14,864 nucleotides of DNA from an uncultured Ruminococcus sp. (GTDB taxonomy: Bacteria > Bacillota > Clostridia > Oscillospirales > CAG-272): the NCBI GenBank assembly GCA_902783905.1, contig CACZSP010000258.1:1-14864 (forward strand), written 5' to 3'. The translations under genes and the position numbers were made by a program. The notes beneath the pieces are model-generated. The model had not been told where the DNA came from. It worked only from the letters and a program-made list of their open reading frames with translations, and searched no databases. Positions 1 through 7,443 of this stretch are shown here, in pieces (the stretch's first letter is position 1; each line of letters opens with the position of its first letter).

Positions 1-40
1 GCGCCGAAGGCGCGTCTTCACTGCGAGCGCCGTCAGGCGC
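1..40. other. Two short GC-rich hairpins at the end of the aldolase gene
   Basis: The first 40 bases hold two compact inverted repeats: GCGCC-GAA-GGCGC at 1-13 and GCGCC-GTCA-GGCGC at 27-40, the second spanning the aldolase stop codon (33-35). On the minus strand they come at the end of the operon, so they could belong to its transcription terminator. No T-tract is visible before the window ends, so this is only a possibility. Confidence 0.25.
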
Positions 41-839
41 GAAGCTTCTTGCTCACTGCTCGCTTATCAACTGTTCCTTTCAGTCCTTCCAGAACGTTCT
101 TCGCGCCTTCATATACGTATCCGACGTCGTTCCCGGCAAAAATCATTCTTGCTCCGCGGCGCAGCCAGTCCTCTATCACGTCCGGGACGAATCCCATCGA
201 AACGCCGAAAATCTTCCCGCGTTCAGTCATTGCCTTTCCTATTCTGTCGTAAATCGGAATCATTTCGGGATGCGTCACCCTGCCGATATGCCCGACCGAC
301 GCGGACAGATCGTTCGGACCGACGACGTACGCGTCGATCCCTTCGACGTCAAGTATCTCTTCAAGATGATCGACGGCGTCGATGTGCTCTATCTGCAGGA
401 TCCGCAGCATCTTCCGGTATTCGCGGTCGACGAATTCTGTCTGCGGGATCGCTCCGTAATCGAGCGCCCGGAGAGGCCCGTATCCGCGCTCCCCGGCGGG
501 AGGATACTCGCAGGCGGCGACTGCGGCGCGGGCGTCGGCGACACTCCTGATATATGGAAAAATGATCCCGTCGACGCCCATATCGATAACCGGCTTCGCC
601 AGCACCTTGTCGTTCCACGGGATGCGCACGAAGGCGGGCGTTCCCCCCGCGCGCGCGGCTATGAGATTGTTCTGAAGCGATTCGATCCCTATGGCGGTAT
701 GCTCCATATCGATCCAGAGCATATCGAAACCGGTCATCGCCATTGCCTCGGTCAGCATGGGCGAACCGCAGAACACGTGGGAACCGAAAAGGACTTCGCC
801 CGCGGCAAGTTTCTTTTCTATTCTGTCAAGACAGTACAT
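33..839 (-). CDS. HpcH/HpaI-type aldolase (class II, metal-dependent)
   Basis: A 268-residue protein with the whole HpcH/HpaI aldolase TIM-barrel pattern. Enzymes of this family split 2-keto-3-deoxy or 4-hydroxy-2-oxo acids into pyruvate (or a relative) and an aldehyde, in the cytoplasm, using a divalent metal. Visible landmarks are the WIDMEHT motif (Asp44, His47), Arg72 in VRIPWND, the YPPAGERG loop (112-119), and the probable metal ligands Glu151 (QIEH) and Asp177 (VGPNDLS). Length is normal. The start has a GAGGTG ribosome binding site that overlaps the stop of the upstream sialidase-like gene (9-nt gap), so the two are very likely co-transcribed. Substrate cannot be told: HpaI, GarL and RhmA types share these residues. 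The sugar-linked neighbour favours a sugar-acid substrate, which is inference. Confidence 0.9.
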   Translation of the reverse strand: MYCLDRIEKKLAAGEVLFGSHVFCGSPMLTEAMAMTGFDMLWIDMEHTAIGIESLQNNLIAARAGGTPAFVRIPWNDKVLAKPVIDMGVDGIIFPYIRSVADARAAVAACEYPPAGERGYGPLRALDYGAIPQTEFVDREYRKMLRILQIEHIDAVDHLEEILDVEGIDAYVVGPNDLSASVGHIGRVTHPEMIPIYDRIGKAMTERGKIFGVSMGFVPDVIEDWLRRGARMIFAGNDVGYVYEGAKNVLEGLKGTVDKRAVSKKLRA

Positions 840-848
840 AATCGCACC

Positions 849-1841
849 TCACAGTTCCAGCTGAACGAAATATATGAGCTTCCTGTTCCAGGTAAAGGTC
901 AGATACACGCTGTTTCCCGAAATTCGCAGTGCCGGATAGGCAAACGTGCCGTCTCCGGTCGCCACGTCGGTCAGTTTTTCAAAGCTCCCTCCGCCGTCGC
1001 CGGAAACGAAAAGCGAAAGCGGGGTTCTCTTCCCCCAGATCGAACCGGCAGGCACCGATCGCGGATTGCAGGCGAGAAGGATCCTTCCGTCCGGGAGCAG
1101 GTCGGCGTCTATTCCCGAATTGTTGTTCGGCATTCCGGTGGCGCGGGCTTTCCCGAAGGTCGCCCCGAAGTCGTCGGAGTCAGCACGGAAAATACGTCCC
1201 TCCGTCGAACGCATGAGCGCCGTCACGTGCCCCGGACGGCGGGGATCCTCCCAGAACGTAGGCTGGATAAGGCCGCGCCTTTTTTCTTCGGGCGGGATAC
1301 CCGGCCTCAGCGCGCCTGCGGGAATCGTTATATCTTCCGAACGCTTCCAGGTAACGCCTTCGTCGGTCGACCGGTCTGCAAAGCATTTCCAGCCGCCTCC
1401 TTCCGTCGAAGCGGGAGCAAGCCATGATCCGTCGGACAGCCTGATTATCTTGTTTCTGACAGGTCCGCGTCCTCCCGAATCGCCGCCGACCAGTTCGCGC
1501 GGCGCGGAAAACGAATCTCCGCCGTCATCCGAAGTCATGACCTCGGTGTGCCATTCAGGTATGGTTTCTCCTTTTTTGTAAAAAAGGAACAGCCGGCCAC
1601 CGTCCGAGACGTGCAGCACCGGATTCCAGTGCGGTATCCCGTCGTCTTCCGTCAGGCGGCGCGGCTTTCCCCACCGCCCTCCGGTACGTTTCGCGCCCCA
1701 TATACAGACGTCGCCGTTTCCCTCGGCGCTGCCGTAAAACCAGACGGCAAAGACGCTCCCGTCGGGCAAAAGCGCAAAATGCGACGCGTGGCAGGACATC
1801 CCGTCGGGCGGGTATACGTATTCGTAAGCTTTAATAATCAT
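849..1841 (-). CDS. Sialidase-like (BNR/Asp-box) beta-propeller protein, COG4692 type
   Basis: A 330-residue protein of the predicted neuraminidase group COG4692. Four Asp-box turns of the S-x-D-x-G-x-x-F/W type are visible at residues 104-111, 158-165, 222-229 and 280-287, as expected for a beta-propeller. Other typical stretches are HWNPVL (71-76), RNKIIRLSDG (129-138), LIQPTFWED (191-199), the PNNNSGID loop (239-246) and YLTFTWNRK near the C-terminus. I see no FRIP-type N-terminal motif of classic GH33 sialidases, so sialic acid may not be the substrate. There is no signal peptide, so it probably acts in the cytoplasm on an imported oligosaccharide. The ATG overlaps the stop of the rluA-family gene (ATGA) and has no clear ribosome binding site, which points to translational coupling. 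The aldolase gene follows. Confidence 0.85.
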   Translation of the reverse strand: MIIKAYEYVYPPDGMSCHASHFALLPDGSVFAVWFYGSAEGNGDVCIWGAKRTGGRWGKPRRLTEDDGIPHWNPVLHVSDGGRLFLFYKKGETIPEWHTEVMTSDDGGDSFSAPRELVGGDSGGRGPVRNKIIRLSDGSWLAPASTEGGGWKCFADRSTDEGVTWKRSEDITIPAGALRPGIPPEEKRRGLIQPTFWEDPRRPGHVTALMRSTEGRIFRADSDDFGATFGKARATGMPNNNSGIDADLLPDGRILLACNPRSVPAGSIWGKRTPLSLFVSGDGGGSFEKLTDVATGDGTFAYPALRISGNSVYLTFTWNRKLIYFVQLEL

Positions 1842-2842
1842 TGATCAAATCGCGTTTCACCGGAATCCCTCTTCCGGTCGGCGCCGAACAGTTCCTTGCA
1901 AAACCAGATATCATTTTCGTCGACGGAAAACTCTTTCCCGGCCAGATAATCGAGCGTTTCTCCCTTCCGTTCGAAAGCAAAAACGGTTTTATACGAATAA
2001 AGCGCCTGATATTTGTATCCCTGTTTTCTGTCGTCCCGGTTGACGCCGTATTTCCCGTCGCCGAGCAGCGGATGCCCGATATGCGAAAGATGCGCCCGGA
2101 TCTGATGAGTCCTACCTGTGTACAGCCGTATCTCGAGAAGACTGAGATCTCCGCTTTCTCCGAGCACACGGTATCCGGTTTTTATCTCGCGGAATCCCGG
2201 GCGCGGCGAATCTGATATTTCGACCCGGTTGTTTTTTTCGTCCTTCCGGAGAAAACCGGTCAGTATATCGCTTTTTTCCGGCATCATGCCGTGTACGGCG
2301 CAGAGATAATACTTGTGGACCTCTCCGTTTTTTATTCTTTCGTTCATATCCCGCAGCGCGGCCGCGTTTTTCGCGGCGATGACGATCCCGCCGGTGTTGC
2401 GGTCTATGCGGTTGCAGAGCGACGGGGAGAATGACTGCTCCCGATCCGGGTCGTATTCGCCCTTTTGAAAAAGATAAGCCTTCAGATGCATGATCAGGGT
2501 GTTGTCCTTTGCCGAATCGTCCTCGTGTACGAGAACGCCCGGCCGCTTGTTCAGCAGGATGATGTTTTCGTCCTCGTAAACGACATCGAGCTTAGGCGCA
2601 ATCCTTGAGAGCGCTCCGCCGTCCTTTTCGGGGCTGTCGAAAAACTCTTCGCGGATAAAAAGTTCCAGCTCGTCGCCCGCTTCCAGCATCTGCCTCGGGT
2701 CGGCGCGCTTTCCGTTAAGTTTTATCTTTTTCGTGCGCAGGTATTTGTACATCAGCGACTGCGGAAGTCCCTTTACCGCTTTCGAAAGGAACTTGTCGCA
2801 CCTCTGACCCGCGTCGTTCGTTGATATAATTATTTTTTTCAT
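1838..2842 (-). CDS. RluA-family RNA pseudouridine synthase
   Basis: A 334-residue enzyme that isomerises uridine to pseudouridine in rRNA or tRNA. The N-terminus (about 1-65) is an S4-like RNA-binding domain (QRCDKFLSKAV, then KIKLNGKRADPRQMLEAGDEL). The catalytic domain has the family motif RIDRNTGG (145-152), with Asp147 as the catalytic aspartate, plus GRTHQIRAHL (243-252) and the HPLLGDGKYG loop. The histidine usual in HRLDRNT is Asn here (NRIDRNT), a variant also known in Firmicutes. The reading frame stays open upstream to 3061, but that part overlaps upp and has no family character, so the ATG at 2842 is chosen. This start lacks a Shine-Dalgarno sequence and lies 15 nt after a strong hairpin. 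Which RNA site it modifies cannot be told. Confidence 0.92.
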   Translation of the reverse strand: MKKIIISTNDAGQRCDKFLSKAVKGLPQSLMYKYLRTKKIKLNGKRADPRQMLEAGDELELFIREEFFDSPEKDGGALSRIAPKLDVVYEDENIILLNKRPGVLVHEDDSAKDNTLIMHLKAYLFQKGEYDPDREQSFSPSLCNRIDRNTGGIVIAAKNAAALRDMNERIKNGEVHKYYLCAVHGMMPEKSDILTGFLRKDEKNNRVEISDSPRPGFREIKTGYRVLGESGDLSLLEIRLYTGRTHQIRAHLSHIGHPLLGDGKYGVNRDDRKQGYKYQALYSYKTVFAFERKGETLDYLAGKEFSVDENDIWFCKELFGADRKRDSGETRFDQ

Positions 2843-2857
2843 AGGCGCCAAGACTGC

Positions 2858-2894
2858 CGACGGGGGCGTAAATTCCGTGTCCACGCCCCCGTCG
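2858..2894 (-). promoter_or_regulatory. 12-bp hairpin between upp and the rluA-family gene
   Basis: A perfect 12-bp inverted repeat (2858-2869 pairing with 2883-2894) has a 13-nt loop and a GC-rich stem. In minus-strand transcripts it comes 15 nt after the upp stop and ends 15 nt before the ATG of the rluA-family gene. No T-tract follows, so it does not look like a normal intrinsic terminator. It may instead stabilise the upstream upp message or limit translation of the downstream gene. Confidence 0.5.
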
Positions 2895-2909
2895 TTATAA
2901 AGAAATCTG

Positions 2910-3539
2910 TTACTTTGTTCCGAAAATCCTGTCTCCGGCGTCTCCGAGACCCGGGACGATATACGCGTTTTCGTTGAGGCATTCATCCATAGCCGCGACG
3001 TAGATATCCACGTCCGGATGCTCCGCCTGAACCTTTGCGACGCCCTCCGGAGCTCCGACAAGCGCCATGAAGCGGATGTTGTTGCAACCGTGTTTCTTGA
3101 GCATCGTAAGCGCGTCGCAGGCGCTGCCGCCGGTCGCCAGCATCGGGTCGACGAGGATGACGATTCGCTCCTCGATGTCGGGCGGGAGCTTGCAGTAGTA
3201 CTCTACCGGCTTGTGAGTCTCCGGATCACGGTACAGACCGATGTGTCCGCATTTTGCGACCGGCACGAGACGGAGAAGTCCGTCCACCATTCCGAGGCCG
3301 GCGCGGAGGATGGGAACGACGGCAAGCTTTTTGCCCGAGATCGTTTTCGCTTTGGTCTTGCAGATCGGAGTTTCGATCGTGATATCCTCAAGCGGAAGAT
3401 CTCTCGTCAGCTCGTATCCCATAAGCATGGCGATTTCATTGAGCAACTCTCTGAAATCCTTCGAACCGGTTTTCTTGTTTCTCATAATCGAGAGCTTATG
3501 CTGTATCAGCGGGTGGTCGACAACGTGAAGGGTACTCAT
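2910..3539 (-). CDS. upp: Uracil phosphoribosyltransferase
   Basis: A 209-residue enzyme making UMP from uracil and PRPP in pyrimidine salvage; the length is standard for the family. It starts MSTLHVVDHPLIQHKLS, the usual N-terminus. The PRPP-binding loop is VDPMLATGGSA (130-140) and the uracil-binding C-terminal segment is YIVPGLGDAGDR (193-204). The ILRAGLGMVDG stretch (78-87) is also characteristic. The ATG is preceded by a good AAGGAG ribosome binding site, and a strong sigma-A-type promoter lies about 80 nt upstream. It is the first gene of a minus-strand cluster that continues with an RNA pseudouridine synthase. The leader carries a palindrome (3572-3609) related to one in front of the divergent mtaB. 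No PyrR-type attenuator with a terminator can be seen. Confidence 0.97.
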   Translation of the reverse strand: MSTLHVVDHPLIQHKLSIMRNKKTGSKDFRELLNEIAMLMGYELTRDLPLEDITIETPICKTKAKTISGKKLAVVPILRAGLGMVDGLLRLVPVAKCGHIGLYRDPETHKPVEYYCKLPPDIEERIVILVDPMLATGGSACDALTMLKKHGCNNIRFMALVGAPEGVAKVQAEHPDVDIYVAAMDECLNENAYIVPGLGDAGDRIFGTK

Positions 3540-3571
3540 TTGCAGAACTCCTTTTTGTTCAGTTTTCTTGG

Positions 3572-3609
3572 GGAAGCGCCGAATTGACCGACGCGCGCGG
3601 TGAATTCGG
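3572..3609. repeat. Palindromic element A, in the upp leader
   Basis: The element begins with GGAAGCGCCGAA (3572-3583) and contains the inverted repeat CCGAATT (3579-3585) / AATTCGG (3603-3609), with a GC-alternating loop. It lies between the upp promoter and the upp ribosome binding site. The same 12-mer opens a second palindrome at 3741, which also shares CGACGC, a GCGCGC stretch and ATTCGG in the same order. Confidence 0.45.
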
Positions 3610-3619
3610 TCCTCCTAAA

Positions 3620-3648
3620 ATTATACTACAAAAAGAGCGCCAATTCAA
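3620..3648 (-). promoter_or_regulatory. Sigma-A-type promoter of upp
   Basis: On the minus strand, -35 TTGAAT (3643-3648) and -10 TATAAT (3620-3625) are separated by exactly 17 nt. The predicted 5' leader is about 75 nt. It starts with an AGGAGG (3611-3616) that has no start codon close behind it, so that is probably not a ribosome binding site in use. Confidence 0.8.
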
Positions 3649-3680
3649 TAAGACGCGACAAAAAAGAAGAATTTCTTTTC

Positions 3681-3709
3681 TTTACACGGGAAAGAAAAAA
3701 TGATAAAAT
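3681..3709 (+). promoter_or_regulatory. Sigma-A-type promoter of mtaB
   Basis: The -35 TTTACA (3681-3686) and -10 TAAAAT (3704-3709) have a 17-nt spacer. It points away from the upp promoter, with 32 bases between the two -35 boxes, so the two transcripts diverge. The leader to the mtaB GTG is about 105 nt and includes palindromic element B. Confidence 0.65.
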
Positions 3710-3740
3710 ATTATAGGGTCGCAAAAGACGCCGGGGTAAA

Positions 3741-3791
3741 GGAAGCGCCGAACAAATCGACGCACCTGCGCGCGCGTTATTCGGCGATTCC
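3741..3791. repeat. Palindromic element B, in the mtaB leader
   Basis: GGAAGCGCCGAA (3741-3752) pairs with TTCGGCGATTCC (3780-3791) in 11 of 12 positions, around a 27-nt GC-rich loop. It lies 15 nt before the GGGAGGAGG ribosome binding site of mtaB. No run of T follows, so it is not a standard terminator. It shares its first 12 bases and its general layout with element A. Confidence 0.5.
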
Positions 3792-3820
3792 TTAAAACCT
3801 TCGCCGGGAGGAGGTCGGAA

Positions 3821-5149
3821 GTGGAAAACGGTAAAAAAACGGTCGGCATACTGACGCTCGGATGCAAGGTAAATCAGTACGAGAGCGAAGCAATTGCCGA
3901 AGAATGCACCCGGCTCGGCATGCGCGTCCTGTCAAGCGACGACGTGTGCGACGTATATATCGTGAACACCTGCACCGTCACTGCGGAGGCCGACCGGAAA
4001 TCCTGTCAGATGATAAGGCAGCTCCGTTCCCGCAACCCGGGCGCGGCGGTTATCGTTACCGGGTGCACCTCTCAGCGCGATCCGGTACGGATAGCCGGAA
4101 TCCCGGGAGTATACGCGGTAGTCGGGAACGCAAAAAAACTTGACTCCGCGGCGCTTGCCGCCTCGTTTGACGGTGTTTTTCCGGAAAAACCGGTCGTCAG
4201 CGTCTCCTCTCCCGATTCGTCCGGGTTCGAAGAAATGCGCCTGTCCTCCTTCCCGAGGACGAGAGCGTATATAAAGATCGAGGACGGATGCAACAACCGC
4301 TGCTCCTACTGCGCTATTTCCGGCGCACGCGGAAGAGTGAGATCAAAGGATCCCGACGCAGTGATGGCCGAAGTTCTGTCATTCTGCGAAAAGGGATGCC
4401 GCGAGATCGTGCTTACCGGTATCGAAACGGCATCCTACGGTAAGGATTCCGGCGGCGTACGCCTCGGAGAGCTTTTGCGTCGCATAGACTGCGCGGCGAA
4501 GGGATATCCTCTCAGAATCCGTCTCGGTTCGCTTGATCCGACGCTTTTTCTGGGAGATTTCTGCGAAAAGACAGCCGGCTTGTCCACGCTCGCGAATCAT
4601 TTTCACCTGTCGGTCCAGAGCGGTTCGTCCGCCGTGCTTGCATCCATGCGCAGACCTTATAACAGAAAAATGCTGGACGAAGCGATCGACCGCATTCAGT
4701 CGGCTTACCCGGGCGTCCTGCTTTCGGCGGACGTCATAGCCGGTTTTCCCGGCGAAACCGAAGAAGATCTTGACCGGTCGGTAGAACTTATAAAATCGCG
4801 GCCTTTCATTCACGTGCACGTTTTTCCCTTTTCCGTCAGAAAAGGAACGGCCGCAGCGGCGCTTCCCGGACAGCTGCCGATGGAAGAAAAGCGAAGGCGG
4901 GCGTCGGTGCTGACCGCGGCGGCAGAAGAAAAAGCGCGTGAAATACTCGACGGGTATACCGGACGAAAGCTTCGGGTGCTTTTCGAAACTTTCGCGGACG
5001 GGACCGCCTCGGGACATTCGGATGAATTCATAGAAGTTCGTGCGCCTCTGGCCGGATTTGAAAGAGGCGTATTCAGGACTGTAAAGGTGCTTTCAAACGA
5101 CGGCAGGATCTGCACCGGCGCAGCCGATGATGAAGGAGAATCACAATGA
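3821..5149 (+). CDS. mtaB: tRNA (t6A37) methylthiotransferase, MtaB
   Basis: A 442-residue radical-SAM methylthiotransferase. MtaB adds a methylthio group to N6-threonylcarbamoyladenosine at position 37 of tRNAs reading ANN codons, using two iron-sulfur clusters. The N-terminal UPF0004 domain has LGCKVNQYES with Cys15, NTCTVT with Cys51, and TGCTSQR with Cys82, which hold the auxiliary cluster. The radical-SAM motif CNNRCSYC (Cys157, Cys161, Cys164) follows IKIEDG, and GFPGETEEDL is in the usual place. The C-terminal 60 or so residues fit a TRAM RNA-binding domain. LGCKVNQ and the length fit MtaB better than MiaB or RimO. It starts at a GTG with a very strong GGGAGGAGG site 6 nt upstream. Its stop overlaps the next start as ATGA, so translation of the fused cysteine synthase gene is probably coupled to it. 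Confidence 0.94.
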   Translation: MENGKKTVGILTLGCKVNQYESEAIAEECTRLGMRVLSSDDVCDVYIVNTCTVTAEADRKSCQMIRQLRSRNPGAAVIVTGCTSQRDPVRIAGIPGVYAVVGNAKKLDSAALAASFDGVFPEKPVVSVSSPDSSGFEEMRLSSFPRTRAYIKIEDGCNNRCSYCAISGARGRVRSKDPDAVMAEVLSFCEKGCREIVLTGIETASYGKDSGGVRLGELLRRIDCAAKGYPLRIRLGSLDPTLFLGDFCEKTAGLSTLANHFHLSVQSGSSAVLASMRRPYNRKMLDEAIDRIQSAYPGVLLSADVIAGFPGETEEDLDRSVELIKSRPFIHVHVFPFSVRKGTAAAALPGQLPMEEKRRRASVLTAAAEEKAREILDGYTGRKLRVLFETFADGTASGHSDEFIEVRAPLAGFERGVFRTVKVLSNDGRICTGAADDEGESQ

Positions 5150-7425
5150 CTGAAAGAAAAAAAGGGCTGGTACAGGGATTCAGGCAGTGTCCCGACGGGT
5201 ATCTGGCTTCGATAATCGGCGACCTGGACCTTGGAATCACACTTGATCAAATCAAAATAATGAGGGATCTTTGCCGGTCGCTCAATTCTGATCCGACGGT
5301 CGGCGAACTGTATTTCTGGTCCGCTTTCTGCAAAAAATTTGCCGAAAGGACGAAAAATCTTCCGCTTACCGGGGCTTCTTTCCCGGACAGCGCCTCGGCC
5401 GAGCTTTTTTCCAGACTGCTGACCGAGGGAAAAGACAGAATCTCAAGGTTTTCTTCGGGTCCGTCTCTGACGTCCGCCGCCGCTTTCGCCGCGCTCGGCC
5501 GGTCGGTGCCGGAAGCGGGAACGCGTTTTTCGATCGGACTCGAATGCGAAGACGTTTTCCAGGCGTTCCCGGGAAAGAAAAACGCCGTCTTTTCCGCCGG
5601 AGGGTTTACGCTTGCCGTATCCGAAGGCGCCGCGGACGCAAAAAAGATCGCGGGCAACACGGGATTGCTGATTTTCCCGGACGAAAAAACTACGGTCGGC
5701 GCGTTCATCGGACGGGCGTTGCCGTTTGCCTCCGAAATACCGGAAAAGCACCCCGGATGCAGGATCGTCCCGTGCTCTTCCGACGGTCTGTTTTTCGACG
5801 TCGTTTCATCCTTCCCTGACGCGGTGCTCAACGTGCGGGAGCTTCCGGGTTCAAACGGACTTCCTGAATACTCTCTTGAGGCGTTCAATCCGGCTTTTAT
5901 CGTTTCCTGTCCGCCGGCCGAGGTCGGCCGGATAAAAGACGAAGCCGCGGCTGCCGGTTTCGGCGCATCTGTCCCCGTCTCGCCGGGATCCGCCGGTTCG
6001 GGAATCACGGTCGTATCGTCGGAGGGGGTCGTAAGATTTCCACGCTCGGCGGCGACAAAACTCGCGATTTCGGACGAACGCCGGCTCGACCTTCCTTTTT
6101 CACCGCTTGCGGGAGAGGGCGAGCTCGAAGTTTTTTCCGACTCGCAGGGGGCCGTTTCGGCGGTCTGCCTTTCGGGTGAACCGTACGCGTCACTGTGCGA
6201 GACAACGTCGGATTCCTGCGCATTCGCGCTTGCCGGAACCCTTGCCGACGACGGCGCTGCTCTTCCGCTGATACTCGCCCTCGACGCGCTGAGAAAGAAC
6301 AAAGCGCCGAAAATATCGGCGGCGCGCTTCTTCCCCGGAGAAAAAACCAAGATAGTCGTCTTCCGGCTCGGCAGAGAGTGCGACGCGGGAAAAAGCTTTT
6401 CCCCGATGCCCGAAAACGGGACTTTCTTTTCCCGCCTTTCCGGAACCGACGATCTTTCTTCACCCGCCGGGTTACCGGATCTTTCAGCCCTTCCCGGACG
6501 CGGAAAAATATACGACGGCACCGCGGAGCTTTGCGGCTGCACGCCGCTTCTCCGCGCGTATCCCGAACTCCCGGGCGTGCTTCTTTGCAAACTTGAGCTT
6601 TTCAACCCGGCGGGGAGCGTCAAGGACCGCGCCGCGCTTAATATTATCAGAAGAGCCGAAGCAGAGGGAAAGCTGTCTTCCGGATCGGTGATCGTCGAGG
6701 CAACGAGCGGAAATACCGGAATCGGTCTCGCAGCTTACGGCTGCGCGGCGGGATACCGCGTCGTCATAGTTATGCCCGACAGCATGAGCCGCGAGCGCAT
6801 CGATCTTATGCGCGCTTACGGAGCCGAAGTCGTCCTGACGCCCGGCGCCCTCGGAATGAGCGGCGCCGCCGACGAGGCAAAGCGTATCGCCGCGAGTTTT
6901 CCCGGCTCGTTCATCGCCTCCCAGTTCGACAACCCGGCGAATCCCGAGGCGCACTTCCTTTCGACCGGGCCCGAGCTGTTGCGGGATTCCGGCGGAAGGA
7001 TCGACTTCCTCGTCGCCGGGATCGGGACCGGCGGAACCCTTTGCGGTACCTCGAAATATCTGAAGCAGTATCTTCCGGAAATGAAAGCGATCGCCTGCGA
7101 GCCGCTCTCGTCGCCTCTTATAAGTGAAGGCAGGACGGGAAAACACGGAATCCAGGGGATAGGTCCCAACTTCCTCCCCGCAAATTACGATCCTTCGGTC
7201 GTCGACGCCGTTTTCAGAGTTTCGGACGAAGACGCGGTCGGAGAGTCGCGCAAATTTGCGAAAAGATACGGCATCCTCGTCGGTATTTCATCCGGCTGCG
7301 CCCTTTTCGCCGCAAAAAAAATCGCCTCCGAAGAGGCGAACAGAGGGAAGACGGTTGCCGTCATCCTTCCGGATACCGGAGAGCACTATCTCTCTTCCGG
7401 TCTGTTTTCGGGAAGCGCGGAATAA
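5146..7425 (+). CDS. Degenerate PurL-like domain fused to a cysteine synthase-type PLP enzyme
   Basis: A 759-residue two-part protein. Residues 455-755 form a whole cysteine synthase-fold enzyme, expected to make cysteine from O-acetylserine and sulfide or a close reaction. It has GCTPL (464-468), the PLP lysine Lys493 in NPAGSVKDR, TSGNTGIG (520-527), GIGTGGT (625-631), ISSGCA (714-719) and LPDTGEHYLS (741-750). CysK proteins normally end near 310 residues and lack the N-terminal part. Residues 1-430 resemble phosphoribosylformylglycinamidine synthase (PurL) in order: SDPTVGELYFWSAFCKKF (48-65) against the PurL linker DPT-E-L-WSDHCRH; AFNPAFIVSCPPAEVGRI (246-263) against SESQERMAVVV and what follows; CETTSDS (351-357) and the alanine-rich helix after it against the second AIRS region. 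The PurL catalytic histidines and glycine-rich ATP loop are missing, so this part is probably a pseudoenzyme. Start: AGGAG before the ATG, overlapping the mtaB stop. Confidence 0.85.
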   Translation: MTERKKGLVQGFRQCPDGYLASIIGDLDLGITLDQIKIMRDLCRSLNSDPTVGELYFWSAFCKKFAERTKNLPLTGASFPDSASAELFSRLLTEGKDRISRFSSGPSLTSAAAFAALGRSVPEAGTRFSIGLECEDVFQAFPGKKNAVFSAGGFTLAVSEGAADAKKIAGNTGLLIFPDEKTTVGAFIGRALPFASEIPEKHPGCRIVPCSSDGLFFDVVSSFPDAVLNVRELPGSNGLPEYSLEAFNPAFIVSCPPAEVGRIKDEAAAAGFGASVPVSPGSAGSGITVVSSEGVVRFPRSAATKLAISDERRLDLPFSPLAGEGELEVFSDSQGAVSAVCLSGEPYASLCETTSDSCAFALAGTLADDGAALPLILALDALRKNKAPKISAARFFPGEKTKIVVFRLGRECDAGKSFSPMPENGTFFSRLSGTDDLSSPAGLPDLSALPGRGKIYDGTAELCGCTPLLRAYPELPGVLLCKLELFNPAGSVKDRAALNIIRRAEAEGKLSSGSVIVEATSGNTGIGLAAYGCAAGYRVVIVMPDSMSRERIDLMRAYGAEVVLTPGALGMSGAADEAKRIAASFPGSFIASQFDNPANPEAHFLSTGPELLRDSGGRIDFLVAGIGTGGTLCGTSKYLKQYLPEMKAIACEPLSSPLISEGRTGKHGIQGIGPNFLPANYDPSVVDAVFRVSDEDAVGESRKFAKRYGILVGISSGCALFAAKKIASEEANRGKTVAVILPDTGEHYLSSGLFSGSAE

Positions 7426-7443
7426 AACGGTTCCGTCTTCCGG

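Noticed and set aside
270..1427. 385-codon plus-strand frame across the aldolase and sialidase-like genes.
   Set aside because: Arg/Gly-rich with no domain, and it overlaps two clear genes on the other strand over its full length.
2843..3061. N-terminal extension of the rluA-family protein up to 3061.
   Set aside because: The extra 73 residues overlap upp, are Arg/Ser-rich and precede an S4 domain that normally sits at the N-terminus.
5247..6623. 458-codon open frame on the minus strand opposite the PurL-like half of the fusion gene.
   Set aside because: It is low complexity (Ser, Ala, Pro, Arg rich), has no recognisable motif and mirrors a plus-strand gene with a proper ribosome binding site, operon overlap and domain order. 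It is a by-product of GC-biased codon use.
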